DNA from: Loxodes magnus
Taxonomy: Eukaryota > Ciliophora > Karyorelictea > Loxodida > Loxodidae
DNA length: 64,000 nucleotides
NCBI GenBank assembly: GCA_946699065.1
Contig: CAMPDV010000425.1
Location: 218,946-282,945, forward strand
Direction: 5' to 3'
Shown: piece after piece, positions 12,111-22,647 of the stretch
How positions within the stretch are numbered: the stretch's first letter is position 1
Layout of the letters: the number at the start of each line of letters is the position of its first letter
Program-made: the position numbers and the translations under genes
Notes under the pieces: generated by a model
What the model saw: the letters and a program-made list of their open reading frames with translations, nothing else
Told to the model about the DNA's origin: nothing
Databases searched by the model: none

Positions 12111-13197
12111 ATGGAGAAAAAATAAACGGAGAAAAAAGAAAAGCAATTTACTAAAAGTATTTTTTTAAGAAAACTCTTAAGAGCGAGAAGCCATATTTTA
12201 GGGAAAGTATCTCTACTTCATTTTAAGTATGAAATTCTGCCTAACTTATGCTACTAAAAGTTAATAAACAAGATTAATTATGACCAAAGTAAAGGTATTT
12301 CTTTAATATTTTTTAGACTTAATCCTTACTGGTCACACCTCACCTGTTAACTCGGTAGCCATATCAAGTGACCTGAATTGAATTGTATCAGGTTCAGGAT
12401 ATCCTGAAAATTCGATAAAGATCTGGAATTTCCAAACAGGTGTTCTCCAAAGAATTATAGCAGGAAATACTGATTATGTTTTATCGGTAGTAATCTCCTC
12501 TGACTCTAGCTATATCGTATCAGGATCTGGTGACAAAACCATCAAGATCTGAAACTTATAGACTGGCGCTCTCATAAGAACTTTAACGGGGCATACTTAT
12601 CCTATTACTTCGGTAGTAATCTCCCCAGACTCTAGATATATTATATCGGGATCTGGAGATAAAACCATAAAGATCTGAAATTTCCACAATAGTGCTCTCA
12701 TAAGAACTATAATGGGGCATACTTCCTTCGTTAGATCGGTAGTAATCTCCTATGACTCTAGATATATTATATCGGGATCTTACGATAACACTATAAAGAT
12801 TTGGGATTTCTATACTGGTCAGCTTGTGCGAACTCTTACTGGACATTCAGGTTATGTTTTATCGGTAATAGTGTCTAAGGATAATAGGTATATAATATCG
12901 GGTTCTCGGGACAAGACAATTAAGATATGGGACTTCTTTTCTGGTTAGTGTATTCGTACTCTTTAAGGTCACTCAAGTTATGTATCAAGTATTCAGTTAA
13001 GTGTTGATTCAAGTGTTATATTTTCTGGTTCTGATGACAGAACAATCAAGATCTGGAACTTTGATAAGGGTGAGTGTATATAGACTTTGTAAGGGCATAC
13101 TTTAGATATAAATTCTATAGCATTGAGTGTTGACAATAGATGGTTGGTATCGGGAGAATGGGACAGGACAATAAGAAAGTGGAGAGTTTCGAGTTGA
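12111..13197 (+). CDS. Seven-blade WD40 repeat protein, copy 1 (intact)
   Basis: Exon 1 (12,111-12,288) and exon 2 (12,317-13,197) join across a 28-nt intron into 352 codons with no break, reading TAA/TAG as Gln and internal TGA as Trp; the final TGA is at 13,195. Residues 1-60 are a basic N-terminal region of unknown fold (HILGKVSLLHFKYEILPN). It is followed by seven WD repeats of about 42 residues, each with GH, a D and IKIW, enough for a complete propeller. Three TGA codons sit exactly at Trp positions (DLN-TGA-IVSG, KI-TGA-N). TAR codons fall at Gln positions such as TL-TAA-GH and EC I-TAG-TL. WD propellers act as binding platforms; the partner is unknown. The blades are near-identical in DNA except at a few surface positions. 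The start is chosen because this ATG is shared with copy 2. Confidence 0.85.
12289..12316 (+). other. 28-nt spliceosomal intron
   Basis: GTAAAG at the 5' end and TTTTTTAG at the 3' end. Removing it joins the N-terminal exon to the WD repeats in frame (codon A|AC, Asn). The same intron is in copies 2 and 3 (28 nt) and in copy 4 (29 nt, one extra base), as expected for a non-coding insert. Confidence 0.8.
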
Positions 13198-13310
13198 GTA
13201 ACTTATGATTTGACTTAATTAAATTTTATGATTAAAGATATAAGATATTGGTAATGAATTTAAATGAATGTTTAATGTTAACTATGTTTTTTGTTATATG
13301 AAGTGTTTGC

Positions 13311-13340
13311 TTTATTTATTTATTTATTTATTTATTTATT
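13311..13340. repeat. (TTTA)n microsatellite
   Basis: About seven TTTA units about 110 bases after the WD40 stop. Copy 2 has only about three units at the same place. 13,341-13,704 is AT-rich 3' flank without a gene. Confidence 0.8.
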
Positions 13341-13704
13341 AAAAGGTTGTATATTCTTAAATATTCTTGGTTTAAAAAAAAGGTTGAGTAATATAGTTTA
13401 TTGAAATTAGTGAGGTAAATGATTTAAAGTGGTAATATTTAAAAATATTAAAAATATAATTTTGTTAAATGAAGACGTAAAATAAATTTAAGTTTAATTT
13501 TATTCTATAAAATTTCTTATAGATTTATTTTTAGATTTGGTAAAAATTTCAAGTTGAGTATAAATTGTAATTTTGTTTTGTGGAGTAGTTAAAATATTAT
13601 CTGTACATGCAAAGTTAGTTTATAACCTTGATTATTAATTAAAAATTTTAATTAAGTATTTTATTTTATTTTAAATTAACTTTTAATTTTTTAAATTTTG
13701 TTTT

Positions 13705-14052
13705 TTATTATTTATTTTTTATTTAATTAATTTCAACTAAAAAAATTTTCGGACCAGAAACTTCTTTCCGATTGCACAACCCAACGCTCTCTTTTTATGG
13801 ATTAATGGGGATATCCTGTTGTGCTCCAGGCAAAGCTGCTGGGAGCTCCATCGCTATGAGCAGCCAGGCTTCAAGCCCCTACCAAGAGCGGATAATCTCT
13901 AAGACAGTGTTCCCTTCAGAAATTGACTCTGACCAGGGACTTTCTCAGCGACAGGAATGGAACTTGTTCCTAGCCATAAAACCAGAAAGTGTTGCCACGA
14001 AGGTCATTCTCAGCTCTCACCATCTTTTCAATTATTATTATTTATTTTTTAT
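13705..14052 (+). mobile_element. SINE-like insertion A with 18-bp target duplication
   Basis: A 312-bp block (13,723-14,034), much richer in G+C than its surroundings, is flanked by identical 18-bp repeats (13,705-13,722 and 14,035-14,052). The related flank of WD40 copy 3 (inverse, about 43,430) has one copy of that target and no insert, so the empty site is seen directly. The block is related to 39,013-39,293 and 34,516-34,727 (shared GGATATCCTGTTG, then GCGGATAAT, GACTCTGACC and CTTTCTCAG blocks). A 3' ATT-rich end and a long target duplication point to LINE-driven retroposition. No clear tRNA A/B boxes were found, so the parental RNA is unknown. The in-frame stretch 13,772-14,098 is incidental. 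Confidence 0.7.
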
Positions 14053-14235
14053 GATTGACATTTATTATTGCTTATTATTATTTATTAATTATAATTAATT
14101 GTTATTATAAAATTTTAATATTTAAATTTAATATTTTTCGTTACCGATTGGAAAATTAATTTTTCTGATAATAAGTTTTATTTATCTTTCAGGTTCAGAG
14201 TTTAAATTTCATAAAAAATAAAAATTTGTTTTTTT

Positions 14236-15417
14236 GCTCAGCGTTTTGCACTACCAAAGATTTTCGGCACGGAATAAATTTAATTATTTCGGGATAAATA
14301 AATCTAAATATGAATAAATTATTTTATTTCGGAATATAAAAACTAAAAAGGAATAAAAAACACCTAAATAGGAATAAAAAATTTTGAAAATAGTTTTCTA
14401 AAATGATTTAAAAAATATTTTTATAAAATAGTTTTTGAAAGCGATTATTCCAAATATTTGTTGAAAAATTTTAAAAAAATTTGTTTTTTTTAGGAAAATG
14501 AATTTTTATAGCTTCCTTTGATTAAAAAATTTTTTTCGAAAAATTTCAAATTTGTTATTTGCTCAGTGATTTATACTACCATAGATTTTTGGGAAGGAAT
14601 AAATTAATTTTTTTTTATGTAAAAAATTTTTGAATTTTGAGATTAATTTAAATTTTTTCAGGTAAATGTTATTAAAATTAATTTAAATATGTTTACTCTT
14701 GTGTTTTTGATCAGGTTTAATTTTAATTTTTATGTTCAAGATGTTACGTTTCTAATTAGAAAAAATTTTTTTGATAGTAAGTTTTTTTATTTATGTTTCA
14801 ATTTCAAAGCATAGATTTCATGAAAATTTCAAATTTGTTATTTGCTCAGTGATTTATACTACCATAGATTTCTGGGACGGAATAAATTTAATTATTTCGG
14901 GATGAAAAAAGTTAAAAGGGAATAAAATTTCAAAAAAAATTCCAAATATAAAAGATTTTTGAAAAAAATAAGAATTTAAAAATTTTTTTAGTTTAATTAG
15001 AATTTGTAAATCTCTTTTTAAAATGGTATTTTGTAAAAATGAAAACACTTATTTTTGTTTTAAGGAAAAATATTTGATTTGAAAAATTTTAGCAAATTTT
15101 TGTTGCTTTTTATTTCAAGAAAAAAATTTGATAAGTTTAATTTTTTTGAAATGATAAAAACAAAAGTTATTGTTTATGTTTTTGATAAAAATGCATTTTT
15201 TTTACTTGGATGTAAAATTTTTTAAATTTGAATTTCTTTTCGAGTAAATGAAAAAACTAGTGATAAAATTTTTAAATTTTATAAGAATTTACTTAATTGA
15301 ACAGGATCTCAATTAAAAAGGAGAGAAAAGAAAGTAAAGAATGAAATTGTGAACAATTATTTTTTATTTTTTAGCTCTGAGTCTTACACTACAGAAGATT
15401 TTCGGGATGGATAAATT
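14236..15417 (+). repeat. Array of a 45-nt motif, four copies
   Basis: The motif runs GCTCAG, then a short spacer, ACTACCAAAGATTT, and then a GGGACGGAATAAATT-like end. Copies start at 14,236, 14,571, 14,844 and 15,374, separated by AT-rich DNA. Inverse copies are at 42,145, 42,629, 42,955 (partial) and 43,180, and one is at 19,799-19,842. The region has no protein-like frame. The conservation of the motif against a drifting background suggests a functional end or signal of an element. Confidence 0.6.
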
Positions 15418-15439
15418 AAAAAAAAGGGTTAGAGTTTTG

Positions 15440-16850
15440 ATAGATATAAAAATTTTTAGCAATACTTTTTAAATTAAGATATCAAAGATTAAGCTTATGA
15501 ACTTCTTGACATATTGCTAAATAAGTCTGATGAGAATCAACATATACTGACGGGAGATTTCAACACCCTTTTATAAGGTTTTGTAGACAATCCTGAAAAT
15601 AATTTGATAATACATATAGATTATAAGAATTTCTCCTGCTAAATGTCCTTGAAATAATGAATGATAGTAACGTTAATACATGTATACAAAAGAAACTGTA
15701 TAATTGTGGTTTAATGATTATTCATTATAAGCACCAGGTTAAATTAAAAAAATGGAAAATACTTAAAATTCACTAGTTTTAACTAGCGACTCTTCTTTAA
15801 TTGATTATTAAGAAGCTGCAAACTGATAGATCAAACACAGGCAGGTGCATAGAAACCTCCAAATAAAAGAAAAGGAGTTGATACAAATAAATAAGTAAAC
15901 ATAATAATGGATTTATTTAGAAAATTACTAAATATCTGTAGTCAAAAACTATAAAATAAATTCTTACACGTTCCAATGAAATCAATTCGAAATTCTCTTC
16001 ATCGTGAACATCAATTGTAGCATCTATTGAAAGAAAAATAAATCTATAGGTAGAAAACTAGTTTAAACGCCTAATATATTACCGCAGAATATACAAAAAG
16101 ATCATCGAAGAAATCTTTGAAAAATTAAGATATTATCTAAGACACTCCTATCTCTTAAGATAAGCTTTCAAATCTGAATTAAATTTAAATAAAAATATCC
16201 TTTTACAATATAAAAAAAGTACATAAACTTAAGATTTATTTTTTAATAACAGTAATCAAATTCGATTAAATTGAATGTAATAAAAACAGTTAAAAGTAAG
16301 GCAATAATATTATTTCTGTTAATTCAAAATATCACTATTTATTTGATCTTTAGAATTAAAATAAACAACTATAATAAAATGGTGGCCCGATAAATGCAAT
16401 TCAAAATTAAGCAATTAATAATTCGTTTAATGAAATTAAATTTTTTTTAGGTATAAAAGTACTTAAATAGGATATATAAAGACTAATAGATAAGAACTAT
16501 TTGCTAAATGAAAAGTTAGATAGTACAGAAACGAAATACGAACTAGAAAAATAAACCTTGATAAATAACTAAGAATCATCAAAAGCATATTATAAAGCAT
16601 ATATTAATAAAATTAATTAGAAATACAAAAAAATAAAATTAGTTACTAAAATTTGCCTTATAATATTATTAGGAAAAGCTATTTAAAAAATAATTAAATA
16701 TTATAACAGATAAAAAATAACCTATTAATAATTTTAAAGTAGAAGATTAAACTGAACAATTTCATTAGATAATGTTACTTATAAATAATATCTTTCTTTA
16801 GTAAAACATAATTAATAACTACTTTAGAACATTTTTAAATAAAAATTTGA
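15440..16850 (+). pseudogene. LINE endonuclease (APE-type) remnant
   Basis: With TAR as Gln, the plus strand reads AYELLDILLNKSDENQ, then HILTGDFNTLLQGFVDNPEN. GDFN (15,553-15,564) is a hallmark of the APE-type endonuclease of non-LTR retrotransposons. About 60 residues on is NCGLMIIHYKHQVKLKKW, which fits the degenerate SDH..V end of the domain. A Lys/Gln-rich linker follows, with a possible coiled coil (LIDKNYLLNEKLD near 16,490). The N-terminal part and the RT are missing, and the next RT (16,890 on) points the other way, so these are separate fragments. Several catalytic positions cannot be identified; it is a relic. Confidence 0.6.
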
Positions 16851-16889
16851 GAGGACTTAGTTTTCATTTTAACCCAAAGAGTAAATAAT

Positions 16890-18290
16890 ACTCCAACCCT
16901 GGCATTTGAATCCCAATTAGGTACTTTTACTTTCCAAATATCTAATTACTATATCATAATATAACAATGCTAAAACTTGTCCATGCGAACTTCCTTACAT
17001 AACTCCATTGTTGTATTATAATCAAATGAAAGTCTTCTTTTTATTGAGTCAAACATTTTTTCAACATCTATCAGTGTTGCTATCAATTTAGTCTTACATT
17101 TAGCACGTTTCCGATAATTATCAATTATTTGTTATATTACTCAAATTTATTAAGTTTTTTATCTGATTTTTATAAATCCCATTTATGAAGGGTGAATCAA
17201 ATTTCTCTAATAAATCAGATTGTATAGTCTTTTTGTTAAAGCTTTATCATATAGTTTTATAATAATATTAATAAGAGAAATAGGTAGTCAGTTTTTCCAG
17301 TCATCTTTATTTCCTTTTTTAAATATTGGAATTACCGTCAATGTATTTAATTCCTAAGGGATTCTTCCAAATCTTAACATATTATTCAGAAAAGAGTAAA
17401 AAATTATTAACAAATATTATCCACCATATTTCAGAAGTTCGTTTTTTATTCTGTCTGGATCAGCTGCTTTTCCATTCGTAATTTCTTTTATAATTTCTTG
17501 TATTTCTTGTATGGTAAAAAGATTAAGTCTTTATAAAATGAGAGTTGATAATCTTTAATTTCTTAAATACTATCTTATATTTTATCTATTTTTTAATTAC
17601 TAAGAATTATTTATTATTGAGTTATATTAGAATGTTTGTTAAAAGTACAATTTTCCCATGGATCGTTGGATTTATTTTTTATTTCTTAATTAAAGTTCAT
17701 TTAATTTATTATTTTAGGGTTTTTAATTTTCTTAGTATGTGAAAATATTTTTTTAGCATCTCCATTTAGAAGTAAAAGTTTCTTTTTTGCTTTGTTTTTT
17801 CAAACTTTCACAAATTAGACTTGAAGTCATTCAGAATGTCGTTTCACTTTTTCATGAATATTAGTTACTTATTAATTTATTTTTCCAGATTTAGGTTATG
17901 CTTCTCATATACTGAGTTAGCCCTTTTAGGCCTACATATTTCTTAATAAGATCTCGAGGAAATTTGTTATAACTTGAGTCTGGAATAAAGAATCCTAATG
18001 TTTAATCAGCATTTTATTAGAAATTATTTTTGATAAATTCATATTAAACTTCAAGATTATCTTAATCTATCTAAAAGAATTCTAGATAAGTTTGCACGAA
18101 AGATTCTAAATATTTTTGACGATTTATTGCATTTTATAACCTATTTATTTTATATTTCCTCAAATTCTTGCTCATAATCAATTAATCGCATATAAAATTA
18201 AGTTTTGTTTTATAAATCAATTTGCAGGAAAAAATTTTATATTTAAGCTATAATATCATCTTATTTCTGTTTATCTTATAAAAGGATTGT
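16890..18290 (-). pseudogene. LINE reverse transcriptase remnant
   Basis: The minus strand gives the classical order. A helical segment (DSIQEIKDYQLSFYKDL) is followed by ITNGKAADPDRIKNELLKY (about 17,425-17,480; usually GKAPGPDGI), then VIPIFKKGNKDDWKNWLPIS (17,263-17,330), QMGFIK, and motif A LIDVEKMFDSI (17,043-17,076) with its metal-binding Asp. TAG is the Gln of RIPQEL and TGA the Trp of KNW. Two frame changes are present. Motif B is barely traceable and the motif C (F/Y)ADD is absent because the copy ends at about 16,890. It is a dead copy of a non-LTR retrotransposon that used this nuclear code. Confidence 0.75.
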
Positions 18291-20050
18291 TTTTAAGAGT
18301 TAATTTTTTATCTCTAAATAATCTAACAATTTTTCAGACATTATGAAAACATATAATTACAATCTTTAAAATATAAATAAAATAGATCAATTAACAAAAA
18401 ATAATAACTATTTTTAATTAGAAAATGAATATTAAAACATTTTAATTAATTTCTTGATAAGATCTTTTAAATTGAAATAAGTTGCTTTTTTTAATTTATT
18501 TTAAATAAAGCACTTTAAATATTATTATGCTTATAAATATTTAGTATCTTAAATTAAAAAATACTATATTTTATATTAAAGCAAACATTTATTAAAGGAA
18601 TGCTTAAATTATAAATTATAATTTAGTTGTCTAATAATTTAGAATATAACAAAAATAGCTCATTTTTAAGGTTATTTATGAAATTGTGTACTATTAACAT
18701 TATCGGCTTAGTAAAAACTTTGCTTTTTATTATGCTATATATGTTTCATTTATATTGTTCGAAATATTTTCCATTTTTTATAGATATAATTATAATAGTT
18801 ATTAACTTACACTTTGTATATTATTTTATTTAATTCAAAAGATTAAAGCTTTTCTTTTAACCTTTTTTGATATAATGAAGCTATATTGATTTCTTAATTA
18901 TTTACACTTTCATTTTGCTAATTCGTATTATTTAATATTAGAATATAATTTTATTCTTATTTTAGATGGAATATAAGATAATTTACAAGAAAGTGAAGAT
19001 TTTTATAATTTTGCATATATTCAAATTATTTATATAGTTTACTAGCAAATGTTTTTATATGATAAACAATAAATGAATTTTTTTTAAGTTTTCAACTTTA
19101 ATAAAATAGCTTCATTAGGAATTCAAATTTTAAGATTAAATAAATAAAATCAATTTTTACATGTACAGTAGATATATTCAAGTTGCTTAAAATCAGAAAG
19201 TTTATCTTTAAAACAATTCCTTTTAATATTACGAAATGAGAACAAATTTTAAAGATAAAAAATATTTAATATAGCAATTTTTTCTTAAAAACTCGTTTTT
19301 CTCTCCTAAATTAACATCTTTTCGCAAAATAAAAACAGATAATTAGTCGTAGTAAGCTCTTTTCAAAACTCTTTTACTCATCTTTTCGATTTTTAATGTT
19401 TTTCTAATTATTATAATAAAGCAGAATATTTTTAAACTTGATTAATAAATTTTTGTTTCTATATTTTATATAGTTAGGATAGATATATTATTTAGATCCT
19501 TGTTTAATTCCTTTTTTTAGATTCTTTGTAAATTGGCCTAAAATTTATTATTACAGATGTATTGTACCTCATTTTTTCTATTTGACTGTTCAAATTTTTA
19601 TAAATGGAATTTTAAATTCCTTTTAGATTTGTTTTTTAACAATTCAGAATACCTACTATAAGCGGTAAGCACTCTAATAGAGGTTTTCTTTACTAATTTA
19701 TTTCTTCCTAAAATTGTCATTTATTTTTTTATATTTACTTCTTAAAAGTAATTTAAAAAAATTTTCAAATCTTTTAAATTCTATCTCTTTAAGAAAAGGA
19801 TTTATCCATCCCGAAAATCTTTTGTAGCGAATAACTCAGAGTGTAAAAAGGATAATATTTTCACGATTTCATGGTTTATTTTATTATATCTCCTTTCTTC
19901 TAGAGATCCTTTTCTTTTAAATAAATTCTTATAACATTAAAATTTTTTAAAGCGAATTTTTTCATTTACTCAAAAAGAAGTTCAAAATTAAAAAATGTTT
20001 TTACTTCAAAACATAAATAATAATTTTTTTATAATTTCAAAAATAATTTA
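18290..20050. repeat. Dispersed AT-rich repeat K, copy 1
   Basis: Matches 40,570-42,420 in the same direction, and its first kilobase matches 32,150-33,240 in inverse. It carries the 45-nt motif near 19,800. No convincing gene: the short standard-code frame at 18,627-18,833 is not conserved in the other copies. Confidence 0.7.
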
Positions 20051-20055
20051 CCTTA

Positions 20056-20790
20056 TCAAAGTTTTAAATCTTAAATTGAAGTTTATTAATTAAAATATTC
20101 AAGAATATCATTTGCAATCTAGAATGAAATAGCTTCTAAATTTCATTTTTTTCTGAATAAATTAAAATAATCAATCGCAGCAAAAAGGCATGCTTGATAT
20201 TTAAAAAATATTTAAGATTTCAAGTAGTTACAGATTGGATATTGAGCATGGTTTAACAAGTGTTTCTTAAGATAAAATAGAATAGCAAACGTTTTATAGA
20301 AGAATTAAATAATTATAGAATTCCAGTGTTTCTAAATGAAAAAAAAAGAAATCACTAAAATTTAATTAATCAAAGTCATAAATAAAAAAGCGGTAAATAA
20401 ATGAGAAATGTACATGTCCAAAGGGTTGCCAAAATATCTACTTTAAACTTATAAATCTAAGAATTGTCCTTTTGAAAAAACGAAAAAATATAAATCCTTC
20501 TAGAACTACAAATATTCAATGGCTTTTATTAAATTTAGATTGAAATATTCATGCAATAGCTTGAGATCTAAATTTTCGAAGTAGCATAATTGTACACACT
20601 CTTTAAGTTTTTCAATTTCTTGATTATCTTAAATCAAAAATTTTCAGTTGAGTTTATTTTTTATATTCTAAAGAATATAAAAACTGCTGTCTTTTTCTCC
20701 AACTTTGCAATATCTTAGACTTGAATTTGCTGCTTCATTCATTACACTATTCAATAGACATAAATTTAAACCCCAAAATTATAAAAGCAT
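20056..20790 (-). CDS. Gene C: unrecognised 244-residue protein
   Basis: One minus-strand frame runs unbroken from ATG 20,790 to TGA 20,056 with TAR as Gln and TGA as Trp (for example KK-TGA-NLEA). It starts MLLQFWGLNLCLLNS. It contains an acidic helix (DNQEIEKLKECVQLCYFEN), a hydrophobic core with PLDMYISHLFTAFLFMTL, and a C-terminal part with ACLFAAIDYFN and LEAISFQIANDILEYFN. The helical, Ala/Phe-rich C-terminus is faintly cyclin-box-like, but no family is certain. An upstream stretch in another frame (MKKREVKQIELQRIRL) may be a lost 5' exon. It is divergent from gene A, which starts about 250 bases away. The second copy (46,460-47,140) has indels. Confidence 0.55.
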
Positions 20791-22489
20791 TCATACTTTA
20801 GTCTCTTGAAAACATTATCAGTCTAATCCTTTAAAGCTCTATCTGCTTAACTTCCCTTTTCTTCATTTAGATCATACTACTCTAATTGATTTCCTTATAT
20901 CTCTAAGCTAAAATAAATCTAAAATATTAACTATCATAAAAAGCATTAAAGCTAGATTTTATTTTTAAATTAGTTTAATATACTTATTACCAAATCTCTT
21001 GTAAATAAAAGCTTAGAATGAAATATATAGTATATTTAAAGGTTTAATGTATCTTGTTAGTTTATTAAGATACATAAATAAGAAGTATTATACAGAATTA
21101 GGCTATCTTTAATTAAAAATACTGAGTCTAGTAATCTTAATAATTTATTAGCTCTACTAATAAAGCTCCAATATAATAAATAATCAATTAAATACTTTAA
21201 TGGATTTATTAACTCTAAGGCTAGTACTTTAAAGTTGTTTTTTGGTCAGTTTGAACTTGCTTTCTTCTCTATCATTTCAATTTACTGTTCATTGATATGT
21301 AGTTTCTCGCTCATGCACTTAGTTTGTCTTTCTTTAACGGAAATTTTTTAAGAAGATAAACTGAAAGAAACTAAGCCAGCAACTAAACTATCTTAATTGA
21401 TTCATATAAGCAAGCAGCTACTTTGAAGGTAAATCTACTTCCTAACCTCAATATTGTAAATCTTCTAAAAAGAATAATATGAAGTTGTCTATTTTCTTTT
21501 ACGAAAATCTTAAAAATAAATCTATCTAATGTTTTTTGTTTTAAACTCCAGATTCTACTTATTAGGTAAGTAAATGATATACATGTTCCTTAATCCTTAA
21601 TTCTTGTAGCTTATATTGATTATTTTTTTTGCTTTTTTCTTTCCTTTTAAAGAAAGTTGCTTAGTATCTTTTTACTGCTAGATTAAACTCCTCATTGTAG
21701 CTTAGCTCCAAGACGTAACTTGCAATATAAAAAATTGAAAGCAGGCAGGTTAAACATTTTTTACTAGTCAGTTTTACTTGGCAATTATATTCAGCATGTT
21801 AAAAACAATAGGAGACTCATTGAGATTCTTTAATTTTAAATATCTTGCGTTGCTGGGATATTCCTATAATTTTTTCTTTTTTTAATTCCTTTAGCTCAAA
21901 TAATTCTTTCAAGAGTAAGAATTCTTGTAAACCTCTGATGGTTTTATCAGATAATCTTTTAACTATATTTAGCTTCTTCTCAAATCTACCCGTTTATATC
22001 CAACGAGGTCTGGATTAAAAGTAAACGTTTATTTCCTTTCTATCTTTGAAGATGTGACTTTATTTTAAAGATAAAGCTTCATACTGGGAATGCTTTATTT
22101 TTGGTATTTAATTTTTTTCTGTTTCTTTGATTTTTATCTGGATATCAGGCTTATTATTATATATTATTAAATCGCCATAGTTGTTCGAAGGTGAACAACA
22201 AGGGACGGCTTCATCAGAGATTGGGGAAGCTAAGTACCCATAATCGACTTTATGTCTTCCTCTGCTTTGGCTTGACCTCGAGACATAAGATTCTTAGACC
22301 TTCGGCACTGGCTTAATTTGGATTGCATTCTGGAACAAAAAAGAAATAATATTGCGAGTTTCATCAGAGGTGTGGAATTTAAGTACCCATAATTGACACA
22401 TGTCGTCCTCTGCTCTGGCGATGCAATGAGACACAATCCTGCCATGTCCTTGGACCTCCAACAAGTATTAAAGATTATGAGTATTCTTA

Positions 22490-22606
22490 AATTATATCAG
22501 TATTGAACATTTTTATATGTACTGAATAATTATATCAGTATTGAACAAGGTTTATCAGTATCTGATAATTTTATCAGTAAGAAACTTTCTTGTCAGTATG
22601 AAACAT
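22490..22606. repeat. Minisatellite, unit about TTATCAGTATTGAACA
   Basis: Five to six degenerate units of 19-23 bp built on TATCAGTA followed by T/A-rich sequence, inside the composite insertion, just before the GC-rich hairpin. Confidence 0.65.
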
Positions 22607-22621
22607 TTTTTTTTAAAGAGT

Positions 22622-22647
22622 TGCGCACCAACGAGAGTGCTACGCGC
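22622..22647. repeat. GC-rich bulged hairpin motif, second copy
   Basis: TGCG-CAC...GTG-CTACG-CGC shares TGCGCACCA and GTGCTACGCGC with the inverse of 11,065-11,091. It sits at the end of the composite insertion, next to a T9 run. Confidence 0.55.

Larger units (their letters stand above)
10838..13560 (+). repeat. WD40 gene unit, copy 1
   Basis: About 2.7 kb shared with 29,340-32,150, the inverse of 43,450-46,294, and 61,795-64,000. It holds about 1.27 kb of 5' flank, the gene, and a 3' flank. Here the similarity with copy 3 goes on through 15,417, whereas copy 2 switches at about 32,150 to another repeat. Confidence 0.85.

Noticed and set aside
12583-12846. Minus-strand frame over the WD40 gene, and a similar plus-strand one at 44,256-44,456
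   Set aside because: Shadow frames made by the antisense of the WD repeats, which recur wherever the blades recur.
12361-13197. TGA and TAR codons in WD40 copies as pseudogene stops
   Set aside because: They sit only at Trp and Gln columns, are shared between paralogues, and no frameshifts accompany them in copies 1 and 2.
13311-13340. Telomere or CRISPR-like array
   Set aside because: The TTTA run is a plain microsatellite. No C4A2/C4A4-type telomere repeat and no regular repeat-spacer array occur in the window.
13772-14098. 108-residue standard-code frame
   Set aside because: It lies inside the SINE-like insertion A; the related copies at 34.5 and 39.0 kb do not keep it open.
22230-22445. 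Minus-strand 71-residue frame
   Set aside because: Spans the two repeated halves of the composite insertion; the repetition explains the openness.
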